Assembly (NCBI GenBank): GCA_973895155.1
Contig: OZ316899.1
Location: 4,836,001-4,900,000, forward strand
Origin: Marsupella aquatica
Lineage: Eukaryota > Marchantiophyta
DNA length: 64,000 nucleotides
Direction of reading: 5' to 3'
Below are positions 23,614 through 35,917 of the stretch, piece by piece (within the stretch, counting starts at the first letter, position 1; each line of letters begins with the position of its first letter). The position numbers were made by a program, and so were the translations under genes. Below the pieces are notes generated by a model. That model made no database searches, was not told where the DNA came from, and saw only the letters and a program-made list of their open reading frames with translations.

Positions 23614-24153
23614 TTAAGCTGGTCCCCCCTCAATTCTCTCCGAGCTTACAAACGTACCCGCCCGCCCGATGGCGTACCCAAATCGGTGCTACCGCTGCTA
23701 CGTCTTGGCGTTGCAATATACATGTCCCTTGTATCCTCCATCACTAAGTCTGCCAGGTGGGGAGAAGCCCGCTCCATTTCCCCCCCTTCATCCGTGCCGA
23801 TTGGAGTAGCAATATCCACCGTTAGTTGATCCCGCTCCGCCCCTAGTGCCCGCAACTTTCCAATCCCTACATCAGGCATAGACGACAATGAGAAAGTGAG
23901 GGAGCGTTGCTTTTTAGCCTCTTGAGGAGCCCAATCCTTCTTAGTAATTGGAGGTGTCCTCTTGTCCAGCTTCCTGGCTCTCTCCTTTCCTTTACCAGAT
24001 ACATACTCTTCGTATTCCAACATATCAGCATCTGTGTCCCCGTGATATGAATAGGCTTCTAGGTCCGCACCATCCCCCTCACTGGGTGATTCAATTGAAT
24101 CAGCGATTGTAGAGACAGCCATCCCAGCAGGCGCAAAGCTTTGTGCCCCCGCA

Positions 24154-25615
24154 TCAAGCACCCCGGATGGTAGTGTAGTAAGCGCAACCAATTCCGCTGC
24201 CCCCGTCTCTACAAGGTGGCAGCATCAACAGGTTGCCTTCTCCCCTGTCTACACCTTTAGAAATGCTTAATTGCCCGTTCCCAACACTAGTAACCTCTGG
24301 CACGACAGCAGCTTCCTCTCGCATCAGTGATTCCACCGCTAGTATATCCGCAGTTACCGTATTATCCTCCCTGGTAGCCACCACCTCCGCACCCAATCTC
24401 ACCCAAAGATTCATTGCTAGTTGGCTCCTCAACACCTCCTCCGGGTCTCCTTCTGCTGTCTCATCCAACTCCTCTGGGGTGTCATCCACTGCCTCCCCCT
24501 TGTTCTCCTGATCAGCCTCCGCAACAACATTCCAACCTTCCCTGCATTCCCGGGCCAAATGCCCTTTCTTATTGCACTTAAAGCAATGGAAAGGAATGTT
24601 CTTAAACAGGATGGGTTGCCAGATAATTATATCCTCCCTAATTTTTACTTGTGCACTTTGAGGTACTTCACGTTCAGTATCCCAGAGGATACAGGCCCTG
24701 TCGTGCGGGTAGGAACTATAATCATCGCCTTGGATGTAATGTAGCAGCTTTCCCATTGATTCTACAATCTTTATCCTGCATCCTTCAAGTACTAGCGCTC
24801 GAAAAGGAAGCTCAATCCATACTGGTAACTTAGTAAATTTTGCAGACCTTATATCAAATGAAGGGTCCTAGGGGAAGGTAAATACTAATTTCCGCTCCAG
24901 GAACCACGGTGCACACTCTAAAGCCAAATCTCGATGCTCTGCCTTTTCAAATACAATCATATAGAAACTTTTCCCAACAAATTTTACCTGCATCACCGGC
25001 CAGCCTTGCCTCTCTACCATCCAGTCTTCCACCCATGCCCGGAATGTTGGCAGCATCGGAGTCCAGTCAGTAAAATAGCACAGCATTGCACAGTTGTACA
25101 ACTGCCTTACATTGCACATTGCTTCCTCAAGACTCCAGTCCACCGTGGTGAATAGCTTAGAGCTCCAATCACCTTTTGTGTTTTCCGCAATCTCCTTTAA
25201 GATGTTAATACATTTATCCGAGACCCCTTCCCTTTCCCGTCCATCTGCCTTCTCCGGTGTTTCACGCTCAGTTGGGGCCCTAATCTCGACCAATTGAGGT
25301 CCAATGGCTTGAGGTCCTGCACCAGGGGTTCTGTGCAGGTTCAGCATCGTGCTCAATAGCCCTACTCTTTGCCGGGCCCGGTGTGATCTCACTGTCTCTC
25401 ACCTTCCCAGGCTCATTGCTGTTCTCTTGTGGCTCCTTTGGGTCCGCCAGGCGCTTGTGCGCCTGATCCAAATTGGCATACAAGTCAAAGGGTTGTTGGG
25501 CCACATAAAAAGGCCGGCGGCCAGGAGCATCCCGGGCTCCCCGGCCAAGGTGTGCAATCGAGCTATGTGAGTCCTGCCTGCTATATCTTGCATTATCCTC
25601 CCCTATCGACTCCAT
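24154..25615 (-). pseudogene. LINE-A ORF1: DUF4283-like nucleic-acid binding protein
   Basis: ATG at 25615. A frame change near 25300 separates the N-terminal linker from the DUF4283-like domain: LYNCAMLCYFTDWTP, then VKFVGKSFYMIVFE and WFLERKLVFTFP. After one stop near 24870 the frame continues with LPVWIELPFRALVLEG and one CCHC knuckle (CFKCNKKGHLAREC). The C-terminal acidic linker carries on to about 23646 in another frame. Such ORF1 proteins coat LINE RNA. The stop and frame changes make this a relic. Confidence 0.82.
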
Positions 25616-25640
25616 AATTTAAGCAGTAATTTCAGATGGT

Positions 25641-27470
25641 ACTTAGAGTAGAGGGTTCCTTCTCACCTCTCAATCCGCCCTTCCTTCCTGGTGTCAGCAA
25701 AGTCCCTCCACCCCTGTCCCGTAAGTTGCTACTTTTTAATCTCCCCGTTAGTCAGCCGTTCATTCTTCCCTTCCCCGCGTCAGTAGCAGGTCCCCACAGT
25801 GAGTGTCTCCTGCCCACCGCTTCTACTTCCCCTTTTTTGCCTTGTGGGTCTTCCAATCTGCCCTTTAATTTTTCCTTTCCCAATCTATCCCTGTTACTAA
25901 GTCAGATTCATGCCACTTCGCTTGGCTTCTAAGGCCCACTGCCCTTGCTCTCCGCTATTTACTTCAGATTTTGATCTCTTACTTTGCCCTGTCTTACCCT
26001 GTTGTCAGTGACAACGGTATTACTGTCAATTCCTCAGGTCCTCAAAAATACTTCCCCCCAGCTCCCTATGGGTCACCAGTCAGCGATCATGATCTCAAAT
26101 GTCAGTCCCGTATCTTGTTGCGCCTTCGACATTACAAATGAAGTCAAGATCCAGATCCCGTCACGGCCGTGCTTACCCCTTCTCAGTGTAATTAGGTTCC
26201 ACGACCCCTAATCCAAATCACTTGCTCAGCGATGGCTCTTGGGTTCCTCTCTCTTAGTGTACGCAAAATCATAGGGAAAAAAGGCGGAACGAAGCACTTT
26301 CGCCACCCACCCTAAATCGCCAAAGCACCCCCTGAAGAAAGGTAAACATCTCCAAATAACGCCCTGCAATTGCCCGCCAACTCTCATTGTGTAGAACCAA
26401 ACAAAGTTCAGCCACCTTCCATCCGCCATCTTATACTTCCTCCGCCCTTGGAATAGCGCCGCCCCGCGTCCTTCTAGATTGTTGCTAATCAATCTTACAA
26501 GCTGTAATCCGAATTCGCTTCCTAATGCTGCACCTCCCTAAGTAAGATTATCTCTTCAAATAGATGTAGTGGGTCCTGCACAGGGCTCCAACGGCCACAT
26601 CTACCAGCAGCACCGACCCTAAACCATGCCAGTCCTTCCTACTTTTTTGTTTAGCTTTCTTCTCCAAGCATCCTTTCCATTGTTTCCACCTGCATTCGCA
26701 AAAGTTACACCCCCCTAGACAGGAGTAAGCATCTTAGCACCCAGTCAACTATCAATCGTAACGCTCATCCACAAGACCAGATTTGAGTACACCCAACACA
26801 CCTTCAGCTCCGTCAGTTTCCCTTCAGCCCCCTCCTAAACTAATATACTATTAACCCCACTCCACCATATTTGCGGACCAACGCCTCTCGGAAATTAACT
26901 TTTCTACGACATATGATCCTTATGTCTCAAAAAAAAAATGAAATTGAAATGTCATCTAGACTCCTATTTAGATCCATGATTTTTAATAGAAGACAAAGAT
27001 AATGCACTCCCACTCCTCTCGGTAAGACACTATCGGGTATACTATTGGCTCATTAAAACTCATAACAGTAGTTGCAAATTGAGTTTCAAAGTCATAGGTT
27101 AAATATTGCCTCATGGATGGCTTGTCTAAAAGATGGACTCTAACCAAAAATGGATTAGGAAGGGGAAGATTATGGATATCCCTTCCTCCTAGGTTCATAA
27201 TGACTCTCTTGTTCCTTTGCTATCCAGGCCAAATGATGCCCCACCCCTATGTACATAAGGCAAAGAATAGAAGAAAAAGATTAGAGAAGAAAATAGGATC
27301 GCTTTGACGCGGAAATTATCAAAATGTGGGAATGAGGAGAGAGTGTCCCTCACCACTTTATTTATATTGAATCCAAAAGGGCATGGATTACACCCAAACG
27401 CTTGGATCAAAGCCAAGTGGCACACATCCAACGTAGGAATGTGTGCTAGTACTATTGCAATCAAAACAAA
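25641..27470. other. no gene; probable LINE-A leader and flank
   Basis: 25640-26500 is strongly C/T-rich on the plus strand, that is purine-rich along LINE-A, and has no long frame. 26500-27470 is AT-rich with no recognisable coding domain. A run of nine A lies near 26930. Confidence 0.4.
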
Positions 27471-27477
27471 TAATGCA

Positions 27478-27935
27478 TGCAAGTAAAACAACTAATGCAT
27501 GCACCTAAAATAATTTGTGCATGCATGCACCTTGTGGATTCCACATTTGCTCACCTTGCATGCGCATAAAACAACTAATGCATGCATCTAAAACAATTTG
27601 CATCCATCTAAAACAATTTGTGCATGCACCTTTGGCTTGAATATGTGCTCACCTTGCATGCACATAAAACAACTAATGCATGCAAATAAAATAATTTGCG
27701 TGCATCTAAAACAATTTGTGCATGCACCTTGTGGCTTGCATATTTGCTCACCTTGCATGCACATTTGCTCACCTTGCATGTACATAAAACGACTATTGCA
27801 TGCACATAAAATGACTATTGCATGCACATAAAATAACTATTGCATAAAAATAAAACAATTTGCACATGCATCCAAACAATTTGTGCATGCATCTTGTGGT
27901 TTGCATAGTTGCTTACCTTGCATGCACATAAGTAA
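27478..27935. repeat. CATGCA-rich minisatellite
   Basis: Irregular tandem array of units such as (g)catgcacataaaacaactaat, catctaaaacaatttgtg and catgcacctt(gtgg)cttgcatatttgctcacctt. The core palindrome TGCATGCA or CATGCA recurs more than 20 times. Units vary and are shuffled, so this is not a CRISPR array. It directly precedes the truncated start of LINE-B. Confidence 0.85.
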
Positions 27936-27989
27936 TAGTCAAACTATTTAGTTATTCCGTAACAAAATATAAATCTAACCTATAATCTC

Positions 27990-30908
27990 TAATAATCAAT
28001 GGAGGAACTGAGATCACAAACCCAAGGTTGATCCTACAAGAAGTAGTCAAGCACTGTAAGCAGCTTTACGCCCCTGCTGACCCCCTTGCAATTGAACGCG
28101 GGGAGATGTTGCGTGCTCGAAGGGTATTGCTGGCTCATACCAAACACTCTCTGTTGACTGCAGACTTAGCAAAGTTAGAACAGCTCCCAGACTGCAAAGA
28201 AATCAGGGAGACCCTGTGGATGCTGTCACCAGATAAGACACATGGTCCAGACAGGATGACCGCTAAAGTATATAGAGCTTGTTGGGACTTCATCCATGAG
28301 GATGTGATTGCTATGATACAGGTGTTCCGGCTGACGGGCAAACTAGCAGCTGGAATTAAGGATGGGATCATTAAATTTATCCCTAAGAAACCCGATAAAC
28401 GATTCTTGAAGGATTGGCGTCCCCTCACAATGTTGAATACAGTCTACAAACTCATAGCCAAGATCCTGGCGGCCCGACTAAAGGCTGTCTTACCTAGGAT
28501 GATAAATACGCAGTAGACATGGTTTATCCCTAGCTGAAACATTTTGGAAAATATAGCATGGTTGACGTGTGACTGGGTGAAGAATAGGAAAGTAGCATCG
28601 TTATTTCTCAAGTTGGACTTTGAGAAGGCGTTTGATAAAGTTAACCACAACTATATTTGGGAGACAATGCATCTACTAGGGATCAGTAGTCATTTTATCA
28701 AGTTAGTTCAAGCGCTACTCACTTAGGCCAGTTCACGAGCACTGGTGAATGGCCTGCTATCAGAATCCATTGGGCTAAACTGAGGTGTCAGGCAAGGATG
28801 TCCATTGTCTCCACCGCTCTTTGTAATATCAACTCAACCACTAATGGATCTGATGGATGCAGAACTGCTGGCAGGGAGGCTACTCGGACTCAAGATCTTT
28901 GAGGAGTTAACAATATGTTACAGATTTTTTGCGGATGACTTAGGCATGTTTATCCCTGCAATGGAGAGGAGCTTTCACATGACTACAACAGTTCTGAACT
29001 GCTACTGGAGCCAAATTGAACCTGAAAAAATCAGTGGTGATCCCATTAGCGATTCTGTCTACTCCATGTTGGCTGACAGATACAGGCTGCATTGTTAGCA
29101 AAAAAGGTGAGATGCAAAAATATCTAGGTGCACCTTTGGGAGTTGACCTAAGAACTGACCAAGTGCACAGGTTTGTCCTGGACAAGATAGGAGCAAGGCT
29201 CTCATCTTGGGCTAACAAATTGCTATCCTTTTCTGGAAGGATTCTTCTAGTTTGTCACATACTTCAAGCAATTCTGATTTACCACTCAATGTTCCTAAAA
29301 GCCTCAGAAGGGCTGGCGCAAAAACTGATCGCACTATGCAGGGATTTTCTGTGGGGGTACAATCCCGAGGGAGGAAAACGTGTCCCACTAGTGTCTTGGG
29401 CTAGGTTGGCTAGACCCAGGGTAGAAGGTGGATTGGGTCTCAAGGATTTCCGAAGTCATTCCGATGTTCTTTTGTCTAAATGGTTTACTGGGGCTTTAGA
29501 CTCCCCTAATACTAAAAGGGCAAGATTGTTTGCGGAAAATCTGAGGCTGGTTAGCTGGGTGAACTTTAAGATGATCCAAGGAATCAATATTTCTTCCAAG
29601 ACAAAATGTTACTATGTTGTCCCCGTTCATTTAATGGATTAGCTTATACCGGTGGGCTGTGGAAAGCATGGATACAACTCCGGGCACACCTGATCTTTTT
29701 GACTACAACTGTTTTACCCGGGAGATGGATCATAAATGATGCTCTCTGATGCTTAAGGGGCCTGCAAGCCTGGCTGAATGAGGACTATGCAGTGGTCACA
29801 AGACTGTGTGGCAGGATGGGTATTTGTTGCATTCAGGATTTGTGGTCTGGAGACTCAAATGAGTGGCGTAACATGGAAGACAAACTAGAGCAGCTAAGAG
29901 GATACACACACAGAGAGAAGGACTGCTGCAGAGATTTTCTGAGGAAGATAAGGGAAGCTAAAAGCTGCAGCAAGAATGTTGTCCCTGGATCGCGATGCTG
30001 GTGCTGGGCTGATCGCCCTGATGGCCTGAAAGCATTCAGGATCAACACCGGCGGGCTTATATCCTCCTACACCCCGGTATAGGAGATTATAGCAAGCTGA
30101 ATCATACATGGGGCAACAACAAAACGGAAGTTGAATGGAACTCCATGTGGACCGGGCTGTGGTGTTTGGACCTATTGTCTTGTGCTAAGACATTCATTTG
30201 GAGGATTCTGGCATCAGGATTGTTCACAAGGGTGAGAGCAGTTCGCATTGGTAAGGGAGAGGGTCACTGCAAGTTGTGCACCGGGGTGATTGAAACCATC
30301 CCCCATCTTTTTGCACAATGTGTGCATGCCAGGAGATGCTGGGCATTGAGCTCCAGATGCTTTCAAGGCTCTTTTGTGGACTATTCAGACAGGCTATTGG
30401 ATATGGAGGAACTGATTGTGCAAAAGGACCCTTGTAGGATAGCAAAGCTATTCTTTTCTACCAGATACTATGGTCACTTTGGCTTGGCCGTAATACCCAG
30501 ATGTTTCAACCCAATGGATGCAGGAGATTTGATCTTAGGTTTATCCTCTCTGAAGCTGCAGATCATGTGACAGTTGTTGGCCTGTGTCTGTCCCCTGGGA
30601 GACGACACACTAGATTTCTCCAGGTGAAAGAACTCATTAATCTGGAAAGAGTTGCCTAGGTGCACAACCGTGATGTATGGATCGCCTCTGGCTGAAACCA
30701 GGTTAGATGTGTAGGTCTTCTTCTAGTACGGTGATTTGGAAGAGGTCACTGGGGAGGCATGGTTGTGATTAGCGGTATGCCTGGGTGTTTGCTTGGGGCT
30801 GACCCCATTTTTTGGTTGTTGCTTTGGTTGTTTCCCCCCGGCCACGGGGTTTTTGTGGCCCCTATATTATTAAGGAAAAATAATTTCAAGGAATAATATA
30901 CTTAGTGG
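27990..30908 (+). pseudogene. LINE-B ORF2 (5'-truncated): RT and zf-RVT
   Basis: Plus-strand LINE starting inside the region before RT (NGGTEITNPRLILQEVVKHC, homologous to LINE-A). RT motifs in order: DKTHGPDRMTAKVYRACWDF, PKKPDKRFLKDWRPLTMLN, LKLDFEKAFDKVNH, GVRQGCPLSPPLF and the catalytic RFFADDLGMF near 28925. A thumb/connection region follows (PLGVDLRTDQ, FLWGYNPEGGKRVPLVSW), then a zf-RVT module (FIWRILASGLFTRVRAVRIG; C...C...H...C) near 30190-30330. Stops include TAG at 28514-28516 and TGA at 28535-28537, where LINE-A has CAG and CGA. There are further stops near 28724 and 28781 and shifts near 29030 and 29640. 5' truncation is usual for LINE insertion. No ORF1 or endonuclease is present. 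The 3' tail holds a stem-loop at 30840-30860. Confidence 0.9.
30840..30860 (+). other. LINE-B 3' stem-loop
   Basis: Perfect six-base arms GGCCAC and GTGGCC flank a GGGGTTTTT loop. The following tail CCTATATTATTAAGG resembles the LINE-A tail. Confidence 0.8.
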
Positions 30909-31033
30909 TAATGATTTCATCATGAATAAGTGAATTATCACGACACCGGTGTAGCCCCTCAGATGCAGGTGACACTTAGCAACTCCCAAGTTGCCTGGTC
31001 TAACAGAAAATGCTTATATCTTCAAAAAGAGTC

Positions 31034-31710
31034 TGTCACGTCATCGGCTGCGGCCTTAACTCAGACTTTAGCTTAGACGGGCACATCCCTCGTAAATTTG
31101 AGGGTTCGGGCAGGAAGGGAAGCACGTAATGCACCTTATTCTCGTAAACTAGCGCTAAGTGTGCATACTGCTAAATACGAACACCTCCTAGGTATGGTTT
31201 GTGTTCCGCCGCCGGAACGTACCTTAGTCGATAGCAGGATCGACCCCGGCTTAAGGACTTCTAAGCCTTCGTGCTGTCCGCCTTCGATCCGGATTCGATG
31301 ATACAGGTCCTCAACCCGTGCTCGCAACCACTTACCCGCAGGCTGCACCCTGTGCACGTCTCGAGTAGTGCGTTCGGCCTGGCGTTGCCACCCATATACG
31401 AGAAACCCACACACATACACGCGCACATGCATACAATCTCGATTTACACGAAGGAAAATGATGGGAAAGGATTTTACTACAAAGGGAACATATGCGTACA
31501 CTTAGTTGACCCGACAGCCCCGGAATGAACAGGTTCAAGGCCAAGGGTGCACACTACAACGGAGCCCGGCTCCGCACTCGCCCGACGAGCTTAGTCCTAC
31601 CCCCTCCCCTTGGTACTCTTTCATTCCCAGAGGTCGGGACTCCCCGCACATACCGCGGACGCCCAACTTTGCAACTAAAACCCCCCCCCTCGACTCTACC
31701 GAGGGGTGCA
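31034..31710 (-). repeat. LTR of coiled-coil element, family 1, copy a
   Basis: About 677 bp, TGTCACGTCAT...GAGGGGTGCA on the plus strand, collinear with 17417-18094. Paired hairpins: GTTCCGCCGCCGGAAC (31203-31218) and GGCTTAAGGACTTCTAAGCC (31248-31267). It is placed as the 3' LTR of the minus-strand ORF at 31960-34568. No second LTR was found above 34568, so the element is incomplete, or the sequence is not a true LTR. Confidence 0.65.
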
Positions 31711-31959
31711 CTAAATACTAAGGGCCGAGGGACGGGGTGTCCTCTCGCCGAAGATTCACTAACTACGGTCCTAACTAAGCTGACAGTCAGGCCGGAAACG
31801 GCTGTGTCTTATTAGAAGATCCTAATCTATGCAGGCTGGACAGCACGGCAGCGAAGCTGTACCTAAGGTAGGTGCCTGTCCCAAGAGCTTGACTAAGCTA
31901 GTCCTAATCCTACTCTATTCCTACTCCGCCGCTAATGCCTGGCACGCTTGCCAGAGCCA

Positions 31960-34568
31960 CCTGAATGGGAGCGGCCATCCCGCTGCCTTCGAAGCCTGTC
32001 ATTGTCCGCCTTGAGGAGTTGGACCTGGTCCAGCAAAGATTCGTTCTCTCGCCTCGCCGCGTCCGTCTCCTCCGCTGCCTCCTGACAAGCCTCCTCCAGC
32101 TACTGGGCGTCACTTGTCAGTTTACCCGCCAGCTGGTCCTGCTTCTCGGCCTCGGTTTGGAGCCGCGCCACCTCGGCCTGCAGCGTGGCTATCTCCGCCG
32201 TGTCCCGCTGGGCCTGTTCCTCGGCCTCCTCCAGGTCTTTCTGCCAGGTGACAGTTTGATTCTTCAAACTGTCAATCTGGTTCCAGAGTCGTGTAATCTC
32301 GGCTTCGTTCCCAGCTTTGGCCTGTTCGGCTAGGGCGGTAAGAGCGTGCGCCTTTGCTAACAACTCATCGGCGGCTGCAACCTTGGGTCGTAGTTGCCGA
32401 AGCTCAGCCTCTTGAGCTGCAACTTCGTTCTTTAGGTACACGGACTCCACCCGGTACCGCTCTATCCTCTGAAGGGCCTCTGACTGGGCCCAACCTGCCT
32501 TTACTGCGGCAACCAACTCCTGATTGAAGAAACAGGCTACCTTCCGGGCCATGAACTCCCCGGTATCCCGGGCAATTTGATGAGAGAAATCTCCCAGAAG
32601 CCCGTTCAGAAATGTACCCGGTACGAAGAGTTCTGGGTGGTCCAGGTTGTGCCTGTCCGGAGTTGGGCACGGGCAGACGTCCACACGCGCGGGGGCCGGG
32701 GCAGTGACGTCCAGCCCTGGGGACGTAACGTTGGAAGGGGCTGGAGCGTCCTCCTGTAGCAATGTCCGGTTCTTCGGAATAGCCACCGGTGGGTCTTTGG
32801 GAGAACCGGGCTCGGGTAAGACCTCCGCCGTACCGACTTCTGTACTTAGCCCGGCCTGTTGGGTCGCATCAATGGTTGCAACACCCGACCCATCCGGTAC
32901 CTCCTCGGTTACGACTACAGCTACTTGTGGAGGTGGGGTGGGTGAAGCTGGCGTGTCCGCTGGACTTCGGGCCTCGGGCTGGGGCCGTCTCTCCAAGGCC
33001 GGGAAAACCCACCTAGCTGGGACCAGCTTTGTAACGTTGACACGGGGAAGGGTTCGTCGATCAAACCGGGCGTACCACTCAAGAATGATCTCGATGTGGC
33101 TAGCAAAATATGCCTTCCCGCCAATGTACAGCGTCTTCCTTCGCCGCTCCATCTCTTCATGGAATTTCTTAGCGAAGTACGACGCCCACCTCCTAGGTCG
33201 ATAGTTCTCGACCTGGATAACCTGGGCGGCGGAGATCTCCCCCCGGGGTTCCATCATGTGGAGGCCGTACCTCTGGAACTCCAGTCGCTCAGCTATCTCG
33301 GGGATGAGGCAGGTTTTCATCACGAACCCGTTGTCCACTGCTCCCTCTGAGGGAAAACTTGAAGATTGGTACTTGGCTCCCTTGCCCCCGGGAGCCCGTG
33401 ATTCGACTCGATGGTCACCTTCGGGTAACCCGAAGATCATCCTGAGCCGTTCTTCCGTGAGGGACATACTCCTTCCCCGTAGCCGAGTATGTTGACGCGC
33501 GTCGTCATAATTCCTGACGAACTCCGTCATGTCCTCCCCGTAGTACCTGCAAGTGTTCTAGGGGAGGGAGGCGAGGTGCTCGAATCCCTGAGTCTTCAGG
33601 TACACCGCATGCTTGGGATGGAGGATGTTTTTGTGAACGTTTTCCCCCATGCGGTGCATCGTCACCTTGGCCACGGCTACCGTGGCCAATGGTAACCCGG
33701 ATGCAGTGGCGGATTCCTTCCTCTTCTTCCCCCGTGACTGGCTTGGGGAAGGTGACACCTCCCCATCCTCCCGATCGGGCCTGGGTAGTGCTACTGCCGT
33801 TAGTAACGGGCCCGGGTCGGCCACGGTCACCATGTTGTCTGTCGGGGCCGCTCCTGGGGTCAGAGCAGGGGGTGGGGACGATATAGTATTGGCCCCCTGA
33901 GCGCTTGTTCCTCTGGGCCGCCTGGTCAAGGGTAGGGTAGCCTCGTCGTCATCGCTAAGATCCACAGCGTTGATGACGGAGCGTACTTGTGCTGGCTGGG
34001 CGATCGGTGGTGGGGTTTGGCTAGGCTGCGGCTGAGGCTGAAGCTGAAGCTGAGCCTGAGGTTGTACGGGTACGGGTACGGGTACAACTGAGTTGGTCAT
34101 GTTGGTTGTTGGCCGAGCTCCTATGAAGCTCTGTAGGTGCTGGTAGAAGTTCTCCGAAGCGAGGGCAGACGACCTTGTCGAACGGGTAGTGCTGGACTCG
34201 CTGTTGATGATAGCCCAAACCTGAGCAGGGATGTGGTCGAAGTGATGTCGCTGCAAGTCGATCGTACCCGGGATATTGAAGACCTCGTCCGGAAGCCGAA
34301 GCAATGCTTCCCAGAACCCGATATATTTGTCTCCGTTGAAGAAGTACCCGGATACCTCTGCTGGTCGGTAAAGCTCGCTCTGAGACGGGTAGTCAAAGTT
34401 AAGGATGTAGTGGTGTCGTCCTGCTAGGCGGATGGCTCGCTCGTACTCGCGTTCGATTTCGTATCGGCGTGGGTTGGCGTGTTTCAATGAGTCGGCCAAG
34501 TGCCTTCCGGTAGAAAGGAACTGCGTCCAGAATCGAATGGCCGAGCTGGAGAGGATTGTGTGCGACAT
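31960..34568 (-). pseudogene. coiled-coil retroelement ORF, family 1, copy a
   Basis: ATG 34568 opens 336 codons to a TAG at 33558-33560. The same frame then continues to about 32100 and in other frames to about 31960. Copy b has TGG at the stop, so the parent protein was probably more than 800 residues. Parts: a globular N-terminus (residues 1-125, with GYFFNGDKYIGFWEALLRLP); a P/Q-rich linker with VPVPVPVQPQ repeats; a basic segment (RGKKRKES); a second globular segment (MTEFVRNYDDARQHTR, RLRMIFGLPEGDHRVESRAP, RRWASYFAKKFHEEMERRRK); then about 200 residues of coiled coil (LKNEVAAQEAELRQL and onward). The second globular segment has the general look of plant transposon-protein domains of the Transposase_32 type, which I cannot confirm. 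No RT, integrase or zinc knuckle was found. Function unknown. Confidence 0.75.
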
Positions 34569-34569
34569 T

Positions 34570-35880
34570 CAGAGGAGATAGTAGTGGCAACTTAGAGCAA
34601 ACGAGAGAGCTGGGGTCAAAGCTGGCGCGTGGACTGATGGACTGGTGCACTACAAAGGGTTGGCTCCCCTTTTATACCTTGAGGGCTTGTCGATCCCCCG
34701 ACGTCTCCTCGACGCCCATAGGCTGAACCGTTCACGCTTGTGGTGTGTCGGCCACTCCGCCGGTCTGAGTCAGCGCGTGTCAGTGGCCGCTTCCTTAAGT
34801 TTGTTATACGGACCCGAGGGAGGGGCCCCTCCACGCTCGTAACCCGGGTGTGCGAATAGCGACCAGCTGCCAGTCCAAACCTGAATTCCCCCTTATTGCC
34901 TAATGATATCCTACCCATAATGATTACCTAAATACTGTCGTTATGCTAATAATAGCGGTCTAAGACACTCCTAACGCGCGTGCCGAGCGCAGTTAGACCG
35001 AATCACTCATTAACCGCCGTACCGGCGGCTTCATAGAGTCAACTCTACACTTGGTTCACACACATACTTCTAGAACTATTCATATTTGGCCTTATGGAAC
35101 TCTTGCCACCTACAACTCCCACTATGCACAAGCTCACATCAATAGAGAAAGGATACAGAATGCATACTTACTATGGCTCTAAGCACCTTCACTACCTTGT
35201 TGAACCCAGTCCTGAAGTCTTTTCAGCGCGTTTGCTGTGTTGTCTCTTTTGGCACCCAACACCTTATTCCAAAAACAAAAAGAATGCAATTTTACAAGTT
35301 AGATGCTTTGGAACCTTCTATGGTCTTAGTTGAATTCATGTATCCGTAAGTGGTGAAAGACAAGGAATACGAAAGCTGGTTGAAGAGCAGTGGACAACAC
35401 ACTAGCAGGAAGTGCTTCAACCAATCCACTGCCAAACGAAACTCTTACACAGTCACAGTCTTTCAGTAACAAAAACTCAGTCAAACTTCATAATCAGAGT
35501 ACAAACTCTATTCACAATAAGGATCTTTCAAGAAAAGGCCCCACCACAAGGGGGTGACAGAAAGCAGACAAAGCTTCCGGAAGATGGGAATGAAAAAAAT
35601 TGCTCACAAGCTCAATTCATCCATGGCCCAGTTCAAGGCAAAACAGACTACAACATTCAGAAAGAGTCAACTCGATCTACACTTGGTTGTCCAGATCAAA
35701 ATGCAGCACACACCCTTTGCTTGCTATCCAGCAATGCTCACTCACCCCGCCTTTTTGAAATCTATAAGGGCAAGATAGAACAAATAACAATTGAGTTTCC
35801 GGAAAGCATTGGTTCTCAAGTTTTAAAATGAACATACAAGTTTCATTGCCTGCCTTGTCCGCAGCAGGCTAAGACCGATC
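34570..35880. other. leader of family 1 element and flank; no gene
   Basis: 34570-35050 is GC-richer and probably the 5' region of the family-1 element. It includes a perfect inverted repeat CCGCCG-TAC-CGGCGG near 35015. 35090-35830 holds only unrecognised short frames. Confidence 0.4.
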
Positions 35881-35917
35881 AGAGGAAACAACACTAGTAC
35901 ATTTTAGGTACTTTTCC

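Larger units (their letters stand above)
20325..25640 (-). mobile_element. LINE-A (L1-type, internally deleted)
   Basis: A full-order LINE on the minus strand: ORF1 (25615-24154 and beyond), ORF2 endonuclease (from 23613), reverse transcriptase N-terminal half (about 22850-21750), C-terminal zinc finger (about 21150-20900) and a 3' tail ending near 20325. The tail has a stem-loop at 20367-20386 shared with LINE-B. Upstream DNA (25640-26900) is purine-rich on the minus strand and may be its 5' untranslated region. The element lies directly upstream of the truncated family-1 copy at 18313-20213. Many frame breaks show it is dead. Confidence 0.9.

Noticed and set aside
27478-27935. CRISPR-like array
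   Set aside because: Units are irregular and shuffled, with no constant repeat and unique spacers, and the genome is eukaryotic.
31028-35040. Matching AGAGTC at 31028-31033 and 35035-35040 as a target duplication of the family 1 element
   Set aside because: The right edge would not end in CA and no 5' LTR is present next to it, so a short chance match is likely.
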